64,000 nt of DNA, from assembly GCF_024807945.1 (NCBI RefSeq), contig NZ_JANUFD010000027.1:1-64000 (forward strand). Direction: 5' to 3'. Both the position numbers and the translations under genes were made by a program. Of this stretch, positions 8,595 to 15,787 are shown one piece after another (positions within the stretch are counted from its first letter, which is position 1; each line of letters opens with the position of its first letter). Source of the stretch: Pseudomonas sp. JUb42. GTDB lineage: Bacteria > Pseudomonadota > Gammaproteobacteria > Pseudomonadales > Pseudomonadaceae. The notes beneath the pieces are model-generated. The model was given only the letters and a program-made list of their open reading frames with translations. It was not told where the DNA came from and did no database searches.

Positions 8595-8615
8595 GGGAGG
8601 TAGGTCGTACCTCCC
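8595..8615. terminator. Terminator between the DUF3742-like gene and traG
   Basis: GGGAGGTA and TACCTCCC form an 8-bp stem with a 5-nt loop, followed on the + strand by an AT-rich stretch with TTTT runs. It lies between two convergent genes. Confidence 0.6.
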
Positions 8616-8628
8616 TGATTAAAAAGTT

Positions 8629-10200
8629 TTATTTTATCCCCTCTTTGAATCCCCCAGTTGTCATATTTATTCCTTTTCCAATAGTTTTAGCACCCTCTCC
8701 ACTCTCTTTTTTCGCTGCATTTGCCCCTGATGAAAGGCCTCCTACGATATCTCCAAGTCTATACCCCGCCCAGCTCAATGCAGTGATCCAGAAGCCGGGA
8801 AGAACAAGGAACATTGTTGCCATTACATAGCTGAGTAACATGTCTCCTTGCATGTTACTCAGACCCTCTACAGGGTCGAAATTAGAGTGTGCGGAATTAT
8901 TGTCGATCCCATATATCCCGTTTCCGTACAGGCCGTCCATAATCGTACTATCAACCCATCTGGCGAGTTGAAACCAAAAGTCAACGAAGATCATTGCAAA
9001 CTGTACTACCGTGAGTGTGATCGTCGTTTGCAGGCTGTAGGTGCTAAGCGTTAGGACGAAAGGCATTGATATAATCAAAGCCATCTTTAAAAAAGCCATC
9101 GCCATAGGCGCGGCTTGGCGCACGCTGTCCATCGCTGGGAAGTACACAACAGAGCCCACGCCTTGCCCGATGCCCGCTGTTGCCCTTGCAAGGGTATTGA
9201 ATAGCGTTGGACTGATTTGTCCACCGTAGTCGCTGTACACCTGGCCCTGGGTCAGGATTTGTTTCTTGGGCGATACCAGGTCACGAATCACTGAATCATT
9301 GACCTGGTCCTGGCTAAGGAAGTTTGCCCACTGTTTGATTTGGGTAAACACATCGGGTTTAACCTGGTCGATCAGACGGGCTTTTAAACCGATGCTTGAA
9401 TCGGACCACCACTGTGTGCAGGTTGGGTAGCCACCTCCTCCTGTGGTCTGAGCCAGGCCCGCATCTCGGGTGGCGTCGTATGGCCATGCTGCTCGTGGTG
9501 TATGAGAGCGAAATCCCGACATCCCATCGCTGTAATAACCGGATGTTTGCAGGAAAAAGTGTGAGCCGATCCAGTTCACGTCGTTGAGCTGGTCCTCGGT
9601 GAGTGACGGCTGGGTCATGAACAGTTTTGCCCGGGCACGGCCGTAACAGTCGCTGGTGAAGTCGGCGACCTCCTGTGCGAGTAGAGGGCTATTGATCCGG
9701 GTACTGTTGATTTCCATGCGGATCTGTTGCAGGTCGACGCCACAAGGTATCGAGGCGACGGAGGCAGCCGTGACGGATTTCGACAGGGCATGCACGAAAA
9801 ACCACCACACCGGTACTGTCGAACTTTTGCCATTGAGCGTACTGAAGGATGTATTCCAACCCGTCTCACTGGGCGTGGGCAACTGGTACTGGCACTGAGC
9901 TGATCGAGTCTGATCAAACGTCAGGGTGTCAAAGCTGACCTGAACCAGCGGCATGCAGGCGAGAACCAACACGATGATGGCGGTGTAGAACCGGTTCTCT
10001 ACCCTGGCTAGCGCCAAGACACCTTTGTTGCCTTCGTCAGCCCCTTCGCCGCGAGCTTTGAGCCATTCCTGAATCACCATGGCCGCGAAAGGCGCCGCAA
10101 ACAGTCCGGTGCTGGAGATGATGTCCCAGATCCCACCGTTGATGAGCCAGCCCACGAGCGTGAGGTAATACTCAAGGTAGTCGTTGGTGTGCAATATCAT
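8629..10200 (-). CDS. traG: TraG N-terminal-domain conjugal transfer protein
   Basis: A 523-residue inner-membrane protein of the TraG_N family, the last gene of the transfer region in this ICE class. Hydrophobic spans lie near residues 20-45, 65-95, 360-420 and 455-490, with a large Cys-containing periplasmic region between (CQYQLPTPSETGW, CTQWWSD). In F-like systems TraG acts in pilus assembly and mating-pair stabilisation. It is preceded by a small membrane gene ending 12 nt upstream. Confidence 0.87.
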   Translation of the reverse strand: MILHTNDYLEYYLTLVGWLINGGIWDIISSTGLFAAPFAAMVIQEWLKARGEGADEGNKGVLALARVENRFYTAIIVLVLACMPLVQVSFDTLTFDQTRSAQCQYQLPTPSETGWNTSFSTLNGKSSTVPVWWFFVHALSKSVTAASVASIPCGVDLQQIRMEINSTRINSPLLAQEVADFTSDCYGRARAKLFMTQPSLTEDQLNDVNWIGSHFFLQTSGYYSDGMSGFRSHTPRAAWPYDATRDAGLAQTTGGGGYPTCTQWWSDSSIGLKARLIDQVKPDVFTQIKQWANFLSQDQVNDSVIRDLVSPKKQILTQGQVYSDYGGQISPTLFNTLARATAGIGQGVGSVVYFPAMDSVRQAAPMAMAFLKMALIISMPFVLTLSTYSLQTTITLTVVQFAMIFVDFWFQLARWVDSTIMDGLYGNGIYGIDNNSAHSNFDPVEGLSNMQGDMLLSYVMATMFLVLPGFWITALSWAGYRLGDIVGGLSSGANAAKKESGEGAKTIGKGINMTTGGFKEGIK

Positions 10201-10212
10201 TGGGACGCTCCT

Positions 10213-10572
10213 TTAGATCAGGCCCGCATGCTTGATTTCGAATAGGCACACAACGAAAATCACCAGCAGCTCACAGCGTCGTAGCCGTTTCATGGAGCGA
10301 TCTGACGCAGGGTCTTTGGCGAATCGCTGGCGAATGCTGAGCCAGCCCCAGGCCAGTGCGGAGTAGACGAACAGCCGCCATATCAACAGGTAGGCGAAGT
10401 GATCCTGTTGCCATTGTTTGAACTGATCAAAGCCACCAAAGTAGTCCTTCACCAGGATCGTCAACGCGACGGCCAGGAAGAGGGTTAACAGGAACATCCA
10501 CAGAAGCGTCCAGGTAACACGTAGGCCCTTACGCAGAATCTTTACCGCTGACTGAAAGGTGGCCATGGTCAT
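10213..10572 (-). CDS. Small ICE inner-membrane protein
   Basis: A 119-residue protein with three or four hydrophobic segments (TLLWMFLLTLFLAVALTILV, AYLLIWRLFVYSALAWGWL, LLVIFVVCLFEI) and a basic loop RQRFAKDPASDRSMKRLRR. Its start overlaps the stop of the TIGR03755 gene by ATGA. Small membrane proteins at this place are constant in the ICE family; I cannot name a function. Confidence 0.75.
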   Translation of the reverse strand: MTMATFQSAVKILRKGLRVTWTLLWMFLLTLFLAVALTILVKDYFGGFDQFKQWQQDHFAYLLIWRLFVYSALAWGWLSIRQRFAKDPASDRSMKRLRRCELLVIFVVCLFEIKHAGLI

Positions 10573-11939
10573 TTACCTTGGCCAGAGCCGGTGTTTTGCA
10601 GTCGATCCAGTCGGTTCGGCATAGGGTCGCCCTGGAACACACCCTTCGAGCCATCGCCTCTGTTCTGGGCACGTTCCAGGATGGCCGTAGGCGAGTTGCT
10701 GGCCAGGCTTCGACGCAAATCCAGTTCAGTCTTGAGGTTGTCGATTTCCTGTTGCAGTCCGTTGTTCTGTTGATCGATCGCTTTGGTGGCCACGTCGTTG
10801 GCCGCGACGTTGGGTTCTTTGCTGCCAGCCATCATGGTGCGCTGGAGTAACAGGGCTTTACCCAGGACATCTGAAAGCGCGACTTCTGAGGCAAGTCGCT
10901 TGGCAAGCACGTCCTGGTCGTGTTCTGTGCGCAGCGCCTCAACGACACCGCGAGTGACGGGCAACGAATCGCTGCTGGCCAGGGCCAGGTTGTCAGAGGT
11001 CAGCGGTTTGCTGCCAGAGATGAGTTCGTTCAGCGCCTTCAATTTGGCGTCATACGACTCCTGAATCACCGGCGTGAGTCCGGCACCGGCGGTCGTGGTG
11101 GTCTTGGTGCAGCTATCACAGGTTTGTTGTTGCTGTTCGCCCAGCACGCGATTGGCGAAGTCGGTTGCTTGCTTGGGCGATGACCAGGTGTTGCATACCA
11201 GGCCGTTGCCACACGTGGCGGCGGGGATCGAGGAGGTGTCGGTCGGGCCGCGCCCGTTCATCAGGTTGTAACCAGCCCGGGTCACGTCGCTGACCACTTT
11301 GATCGGCTGCTGACCAGAGCCACCGGCCTTATTGCCTCCGACCCAAGTCAGACCATCGTTTCCACTCTTTGCCTCTACATCGGAAACAGCAGTAACGGCA
11401 TCTGTGCCACTGGCTACGGCCTGAGTCATAGCCTGACCTTCTGCAATCTTGTTCCAGCCCATCTGTCCGCCGGCTACGTCTACCATCTTGTCGGCGATCG
11501 CCCGGCATGTGCCTTTGGATCGGTCAAAATCCAAACGGCCCTGGAGCACCCCGTTGGTGAGTAGGTTGTACAGCGCGGGGTTTGAGCGTTGCAGGATCAG
11601 GCCAGGCAGCGATGACACGGCCTGAGTCGCGTTAGTCAGCACCGAGCCCATGATCTGCTGGAAGCCTTGTGTCGCGCCGTTGAGCTGATTCTGCAGCGTA
11701 TTGGTCAGACTCATGTTTCCGCAGATGGGGTTGGTGTTCCAGCCGCCACCAATACCTATGCTGTCCATGTTGCCGGCGCTGCCCATGCTGACAGCGTTAC
11801 CACCGCCGACGCTGTAGAGCAGGTCGTCGCCAATGACGCTGCCCGAGGAGGAGGTATTAATCGGGTTGACCGCCGCCTCCGCGATGCTAGCTAACAAGAT
11901 ACCTGCGAGCGCCAGGGCTGAAATGGGGCGTATGTGCAT
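10569..11939 (-). CDS. Integrating conjugative element protein, TIGR03755 (PFL_4711) family
   Basis: A 456-residue exported protein. I start at ATG 11939 (AAGGA upstream), which gives the signal peptide MHIRPISALALAGILLASIA. The mature part carries CGNMSLTNTLQNQLNG, a CTNMW-like CRAIADKMVDVAGGQ and a Cys cluster QQQTCDSC typical of TraH-like assembly proteins. C-terminal heptads (LQQEIDNLKTELDLRR) suggest a coiled coil. It probably acts in the periplasm with the TIGR03756 and TIGR03757 products in pilus or channel assembly. DsbA encoded nearby may form its disulphides. Confidence 0.85.
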   Translation of the reverse strand: MHIRPISALALAGILLASIAEAAVNPINTSSSGSVIGDDLLYSVGGGNAVSMGSAGNMDSIGIGGGWNTNPICGNMSLTNTLQNQLNGATQGFQQIMGSVLTNATQAVSSLPGLILQRSNPALYNLLTNGVLQGRLDFDRSKGTCRAIADKMVDVAGGQMGWNKIAEGQAMTQAVASGTDAVTAVSDVEAKSGNDGLTWVGGNKAGGSGQQPIKVVSDVTRAGYNLMNGRGPTDTSSIPAATCGNGLVCNTWSSPKQATDFANRVLGEQQQQTCDSCTKTTTTAGAGLTPVIQESYDAKLKALNELISGSKPLTSDNLALASSDSLPVTRGVVEALRTEHDQDVLAKRLASEVALSDVLGKALLLQRTMMAGSKEPNVAANDVATKAIDQQNNGLQQEIDNLKTELDLRRSLASNSPTAILERAQNRGDGSKGVFQGDPMPNRLDRLQNTGSGQGK

Positions 11940-11958
11940 GTTCGAGATCCTTATGTGA

Positions 11959-12900
11959 TTACTGGAAGTCGGTGCTGCCCAGGAAGGTCTGGCCTTCGCG
12001 CTGGCAGCAGGAGTACGGGCGCCACAGAGCCCAGGCGTAGCCGCCATCGACTGCCTGTACCTGTGCATTGCTGTGAGGAAACACGGCGCAGCTCTGACTC
12101 AGTGTGGGTGTCAGCTCCTGCCACTTGCCTGTGGTGGCATCGCCCTCGAGCAGCTCGCCGGCCGGCCAGTAGCCGTCCTGAGGTTGGGCAACCATCGAGA
12201 GGTAGACGTGGATCTGCGCGCTGCGCGTGACGATGTCGCCAGCACGCTGCGCGACGACAGCACCGGCCTTGTAATCGTCCGTTTGGTGCAGGAACCCCCC
12301 GCGTGGGTAAACAGCGCCCCAGAGGTTGCCCCTGGTCATGCCGCCGACCTCGCGGCGTCCGGGTATCAGGGCCTCGGGATAAACCATTTCCGGTACGGTG
12401 TACCGCCATGCGATGGTGTCGAGCGTGCTCAGAAGATAGGGCTCGAATGCGGTGGTCGCTCCCTTACACACATACCCCGAACCACTGGCGAACTGGCTGA
12501 ACGTCGCACCCCCAGGGTGTCCGATGACGTCCGCGTTCTTGAACTTCGCCATTTCGTTCTGATTGTTTTGGCTGGTGGTGCCGTCGCCACCATCTTGAGC
12601 CAGGCCCGAGGGCGAACTGAACATCGACACCTCAGTCCACGGATTCTCACCAGTGTTCGAATAGCTGGAGACCACGGCGTCAGGCACGAAGTGACGAACC
12701 TTGGTCGACGTCTTCACTGAACAACCGAAGGGCGTGCAGAGCAGCCAGTAGCAAATACCCACAACCTTGTATTCAAGGCAGTCCGGGGAGAGTGTTGAAG
12801 CGACGATAGCTGCGGTGTTTATTGCGGCGAATGCCGGTGCGCCGATCACAAGTACCGAAGCGGCCACCAGGCGCCGAGAGTTGCGGCCCAGTTGTTTCAT
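11959..12900 (-). CDS. Integrating conjugative element protein, TIGR03756 (PFL_4710) family, TraU-like
   Basis: A 313-residue periplasmic protein with signal peptide MKQLGRNSRRLVAASVLVIG...FA. It is rich in cysteines in paired motifs (CLEYKVVGICYWLLCTPFGC, RPYSCCQREG), as in F TraU, which needs disulphide formation for mating-pair assembly. Its start overlaps the TIGR03757 stop by ATGA, so the two are coupled. Confidence 0.87.
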   Translation of the reverse strand: MKQLGRNSRRLVAASVLVIGAPAFAAINTAAIVASTLSPDCLEYKVVGICYWLLCTPFGCSVKTSTKVRHFVPDAVVSSYSNTGENPWTEVSMFSSPSGLAQDGGDGTTSQNNQNEMAKFKNADVIGHPGGATFSQFASGSGYVCKGATTAFEPYLLSTLDTIAWRYTVPEMVYPEALIPGRREVGGMTRGNLWGAVYPRGGFLHQTDDYKAGAVVAQRAGDIVTRSAQIHVYLSMVAQPQDGYWPAGELLEGDATTGKWQELTPTLSQSCAVFPHSNAQVQAVDGGYAWALWRPYSCCQREGQTFLGSTDFQ

Positions 12901-13337
12901 GGCTTGATCCCCCGGTACCGGGCGATCTGCTGTTCGGCCAGCGGCACATTGGGTTCGCCGTAAATGACAAACTGACGATCAATGACAACGGCAGGGATCT
13001 TGGCGATGCCCAGTGACCACGCATCCGCTGTTCCTTGCTGTGCGACGGCAAGATCCTTCTGCAGGCGCTGGCCGTCAGGTGATTGCATGCGCTGACGCAC
13101 GATCGCCATGGCCTGTTGGGGATCTGCCGGCAGTCCCTGCGAGAGTTTCTCCTGCAGGCGATCGACGTCGTCCAACAAGATCACGCGCACACCGGGTCCA
13201 GACTGCGTTGGATGGTGGCTGTCTGTAAAAACCCAGGTTTCGGCATTGGCCGAGGCGCACAGCAGCGCAGTGAGCAGCATCGTCCCCAGCCCTCGCATAT
13301 ACGCGGGGCGGGGTTTAATTCGTTGACGGAGGGCCAT
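12897..13337 (-). CDS. Integrating conjugative element protein, TIGR03757 (PFL_4709) family
   Basis: A 146-residue exported protein, the first gene of the leftmost transfer operon. A signal-peptide region (MRGLGTMLLTALLCASANA) is followed by a short thioredoxin-like fold: ETWVFTDSHHP, VILLDDVDRLQEKL and IPAVVIDRQFVIYG. The last part resembles the cis-Pro strand of TrbC/TraW-like proteins. An internal ATG 39 nt later is an alternative start. An inverted repeat lies 7 nt upstream, and the CCTGATAA box about 70 nt upstream. Confidence 0.83.
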   Translation of the reverse strand: MALRQRIKPRPAYMRGLGTMLLTALLCASANAETWVFTDSHHPTQSGPGVRVILLDDVDRLQEKLSQGLPADPQQAMAIVRQRMQSPDGQRLQKDLAVAQQGTADAWSLGIAKIPAVVIDRQFVIYGEPNVPLAEQQIARYRGIKP

Positions 13338-13343
13338 GAGGCA

Positions 13344-13367
13344 GTACCTGATAGGGATTTCAGGTAC
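13344..13367 (-). promoter_or_regulatory. Stem-loop at the translation start of the TIGR03757 operon
   Basis: GTACCTGA and TCAGGTAC form a perfect 8-bp inverted repeat with an 8-nt spacer, 7 nt upstream of ATG 13337. It contains a half-site (CCTGATA) like the operon box further upstream. It could be an operator, or an RNA hairpin limiting ribosome access. Confidence 0.45.
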
Positions 13368-13393
13368 AGAAGAAGCGATCAGGAGGAGGGCGT

Positions 13394-13426
13394 CAGCAGG
13401 AAACCATTATCAGGTGGCTAAGGGGT
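13394..13426 (-). promoter_or_regulatory. Operon box 1 (CCTGATAATGGTTT variant)
   Basis: On the - strand: CACCTGATAATGGTTTCCTG then CTG, flanked by AACCCC on the other side. It is one of four copies of the same box in the window, each before the first gene of a transfer or pilus operon; this copy has one change (AAT for AAG). The pairing AACC/GGTT around it is partly kept. Confidence 0.6.
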
Positions 13427-13599
13427 TGATCGGCTGATCGTGGAAGGTCACACAACCTGCTGGACGATGGTGCAGCCTCCTCGGGGGCTGGAGGTCTTGG
13501 CCGTGCACAACGATTTTATATAGCGGCAAAACTGATATAGGTGCATAGGGACCGGAAAGGTTTATATTGCGATTTTAGGCGTTTGCGTGGGCTCAACAT

Positions 13600-14370
13600 A
13601 TGGCTGCAAGAGGTTGTGTTTCAGGGCGTGAGTATTCTGTAGCGAATATTTTTGATGACGCCGTCTACCCTCGAATGAAGGAGGAACCACTTCTCAATGC
13701 ACTGGACGAACTGGTCGTTCCCGTCAGAAAGGTCGGTGCACCACATTTTCGTCGTATGGGTAAGGCTTCGTTCGGCAAGCGTATCGGAAGGACTGAAAAT
13801 AATCCGACTCATAACGAATGCGTCCGCGTACTTCACGAACAGTTATCTGATACGGAAGTGACAAGGGTTTCTATTTCAACCTATCTCTTTTCAGAGGGCG
13901 CACGTGAAGAGCAGGTCATTTTTTCCACGCTTCCTGGAAGCGATTACCGGTGGTTCATGGAGGCAGACGCGCGGATTGCGTTCGAGAATGACACTTACAT
14001 TCAGCCAGACCTCAGCGGTCGGGACGCCAATCGCTTTTTTCCACGAGCTAGTTGTCCCAACATCATTATTGAAGTAATTCGAACTCATGAGCCAGAAGAG
14101 GAAACCTTCAACCGTCTCTACGAGCTGTCTCGGACTAACACGCTTGTAGTTTTTTATGTCATCGGAGACGGAAGCCGAGGCGGTAAGCTGAACAATTTTC
14201 GTAGGAACGGGGAAGAGTTAACGCTTCGGATTTCTCACTACCTCATCGCTGGCCAGCCATACGTAAATGGCGTAGCAGTTAAAGCTCTTGGCGAGGACGA
14301 AACGCTAGCGCACTGGCACAAATATCTGACGAATAGCTACTTCAAAAAGGCAAAAGAATCGGCTTCCTGA
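13600..14370 (+). CDS. Cargo protein, possible PD-(D/E)XK-like nuclease fold
   Basis: A 256-residue protein on the strand opposite to the transfer operon. I do not recognise it with certainty. The middle contains DARIAFENDTYIQPDLSGRD and, about 25 residues on, NIIIEVIRTHEPEEETFNRL. This D...PD...E-V-I-R pattern followed by a Glu/Arg helix resembles CoiA-like PD-(D/E)XK nucleases (AD...IEiQ-S.is). The start is uncertain: ATG 13600 has no clear ribosome site and ATG 13675 is possible. It lies between two transfer operons in a place where such ICEs carry variable genes. AT content is higher than in its neighbours, in line with separate acquisition. Confidence 0.65.
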   Translation: MAARGCVSGREYSVANIFDDAVYPRMKEEPLLNALDELVVPVRKVGAPHFRRMGKASFGKRIGRTENNPTHNECVRVLHEQLSDTEVTRVSISTYLFSEGAREEQVIFSTLPGSDYRWFMEADARIAFENDTYIQPDLSGRDANRFFPRASCPNIIIEVIRTHEPEEETFNRLYELSRTNTLVVFYVIGDGSRGGKLNNFRRNGEELTLRISHYLIAGQPYVNGVAVKALGEDETLAHWHKYLTNSYFKKAKESAS

Positions 14371-14380
14371 CCGCGCATAC

Positions 14381-14767
14381 TCATGCCAAGGGCTTCAATA
14401 TCGATAAGGCGTCGTTGACAATGACGGCTATCTCACGTTGCCGTTGGTCTCTGCCTTGCCAGAATCCACGCCGTTCAGCCAGAGACAAGGCTAGCTCAAG
14501 ATTTTTACTTTCAATAGCTTCTTCTAGGTACTTATCTGCCAGGTGGCTGTAGTTTGCAAAAAGCGCCTTTTCAGACGCAGAGATGGCCTCTGATTCACTT
14601 CGGTATGTCCCAAGACCAGATAGCTTCTCTATTTGAAATGACCAGTCATCTTCGCTGCCAATAAAGTCCGGATGATGGTACTCGCCAGCTTGCTTGGCGT
14701 AGTCGACAGTTCGGCCTATGTTTATGAAAGGGAATCGAGGATGTTTATTGATTGAGGACGAATGCAT
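14381..14767 (-). CDS. Hypothetical cargo protein, 128 aa
   Basis: A 128-residue soluble, mostly helical protein. I start at ATG 14767, which has a strong TAGGAG 8 nt upstream; the longer reading frame to 14845 would run into the dsbA-like gene. The N terminus is MHSSSINKHPRFPFINIGRT and the C-terminal half is a helix pair (YLEEAIESKNLELALSLAER). It converges with the 256-aa cargo gene. Unknown family. Confidence 0.6.
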   Translation of the reverse strand: MHSSSINKHPRFPFINIGRTVDYAKQAGEYHHPDFIGSEDDWSFQIEKLSGLGTYRSESEAISASEKALFANYSHLADKYLEEAIESKNLELALSLAERRGFWQGRDQRQREIAVIVNDALSILKPLA

Positions 14768-14825
14768 TTTTTTGCTCCTACTGAAAAATTGCTCACATCT
14801 TGATGTCGAGTCTCGACGGTCGAGC

Positions 14826-15488
14826 TCATCGAGCGTCACTGGCAAGCCAATCGATTGCCGACAGCAATGAATCGTTGCTGGCCGCGCCTAATAGCTTGAT
14901 TGATCGCTGGGTCAGGTTGTCAGTGATGATTAGGGTGGGCGTGGCATCAATTTTCTTCATCGCGGCTTCTTTGACTTGCTGTTGGACACGCTGGCCAGCC
15001 TCCGGTGTCGGTGTCGAACAGCCCTCCACCGCCGTGGCCAGATCTGCAGCTTGAGCCGATGACACATCAAGTTGCCCTGGCAGACCAGCACCATTGGAGC
15101 GCGTCTGCTGATAGATCAACTCCACGACCGTCCAGAAAGCCTGATTGCCACTGCTCATACCCACACATTCGGCCAGGCGCGTCTCGCGGCTGGCTGTGGG
15201 CTCGTGGATGGACAGTGGCAAGTGGTGCCATTGAAGATTGACGTCAGGTTGCGTATCAATCCAGAACTTCAACTGCGGGAAGTAATCCCTGCAGTAGGGG
15301 CACTCCAGATCTGCGTACTCGGTGACGGTGAATCTGGCGCCGGGAGCGCCATAGATCCAGGGACCGCTAAAAGCATGGGGCGATGCGGTTTCCATCTCTC
15401 TCGGGGCAAAGAGAGTGTAATAGGCAGCACTCAAAAGCATCCCGATTACTGCTGCCAGGAACAGCAGCCTTAGACGACTACCGGTCAT
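14826..15488 (-). CDS. DsbA/DsbG-like thiol oxidoreductase of the ICE
   Basis: A 220-residue membrane-anchored thioredoxin-fold protein: an N-terminal anchor (LLFLAAVIGMLLSAAYYTL), active site C63-PY-C66 in ADLECPYCRDYF, an inserted helical domain (residues 100-165), and the cis-Pro loop DATPTLIITD. It should introduce or reshuffle disulphides in Cys-rich periplasmic transfer proteins such as the TraU-like and TraH-like products. Its ATG overlaps the stop of the 100-aa gene by ATGA, so it is the last gene of the operon starting at 23.7 kb. Confidence 0.88.
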   Translation of the reverse strand: MTGSRLRLLFLAAVIGMLLSAAYYTLFAPREMETASPHAFSGPWIYGAPGARFTVTEYADLECPYCRDYFPQLKFWIDTQPDVNLQWHHLPLSIHEPTASRETRLAECVGMSSGNQAFWTVVELIYQQTRSNGAGLPGQLDVSSAQAADLATAVEGCSTPTPEAGQRVQQQVKEAAMKKIDATPTLIITDNLTQRSIKLLGAASNDSLLSAIDWLASDAR

Positions 15489-15787
15489 GCTGATTCTTCT
15501 CCCATGGACGTCGGTTTGCCCAATAGCTCCTGTTCTAATAGCTCCTGCAATGACTGCCTGGCCATATCGGGCTGGGGATGTTCTTTCAGCCAGTTATCCA
15601 AAGCTTTACGCAATTGCGATTCGACGTCGCGTCGATCAACCGCGCTGTGTTTGACCACTTGCAGGTGTTCAATCAATACCGGCGCGCAGATCTGCAACGT
15701 GGCGAGTGAGACTTCTGTCGACTCCTTACTAAGAATTTGGGTCAGGCTGTCAATCAGGTTTTGAGTCAGGGCATCCATGGCTCTCAT
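15485..15787 (-). CDS. Conserved small ICE protein, 100 aa
   Basis: A 100-residue helical soluble protein (LTQNLIDSLTQILSKESTEV, VESQLRKALDNWLKEHPQPD, SLQELLEQELLGKP). The start overlaps the traC stop by ATGA (15784-15787) and its stop overlaps the dsbA-like start, so all three are translationally coupled. No function is known to me. Confidence 0.75.
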   Translation of the reverse strand: MRAMDALTQNLIDSLTQILSKESTEVSLATLQICAPVLIEHLQVVKHSAVDRRDVESQLRKALDNWLKEHPQPDMARQSLQELLEQELLGKPTSMGEESA

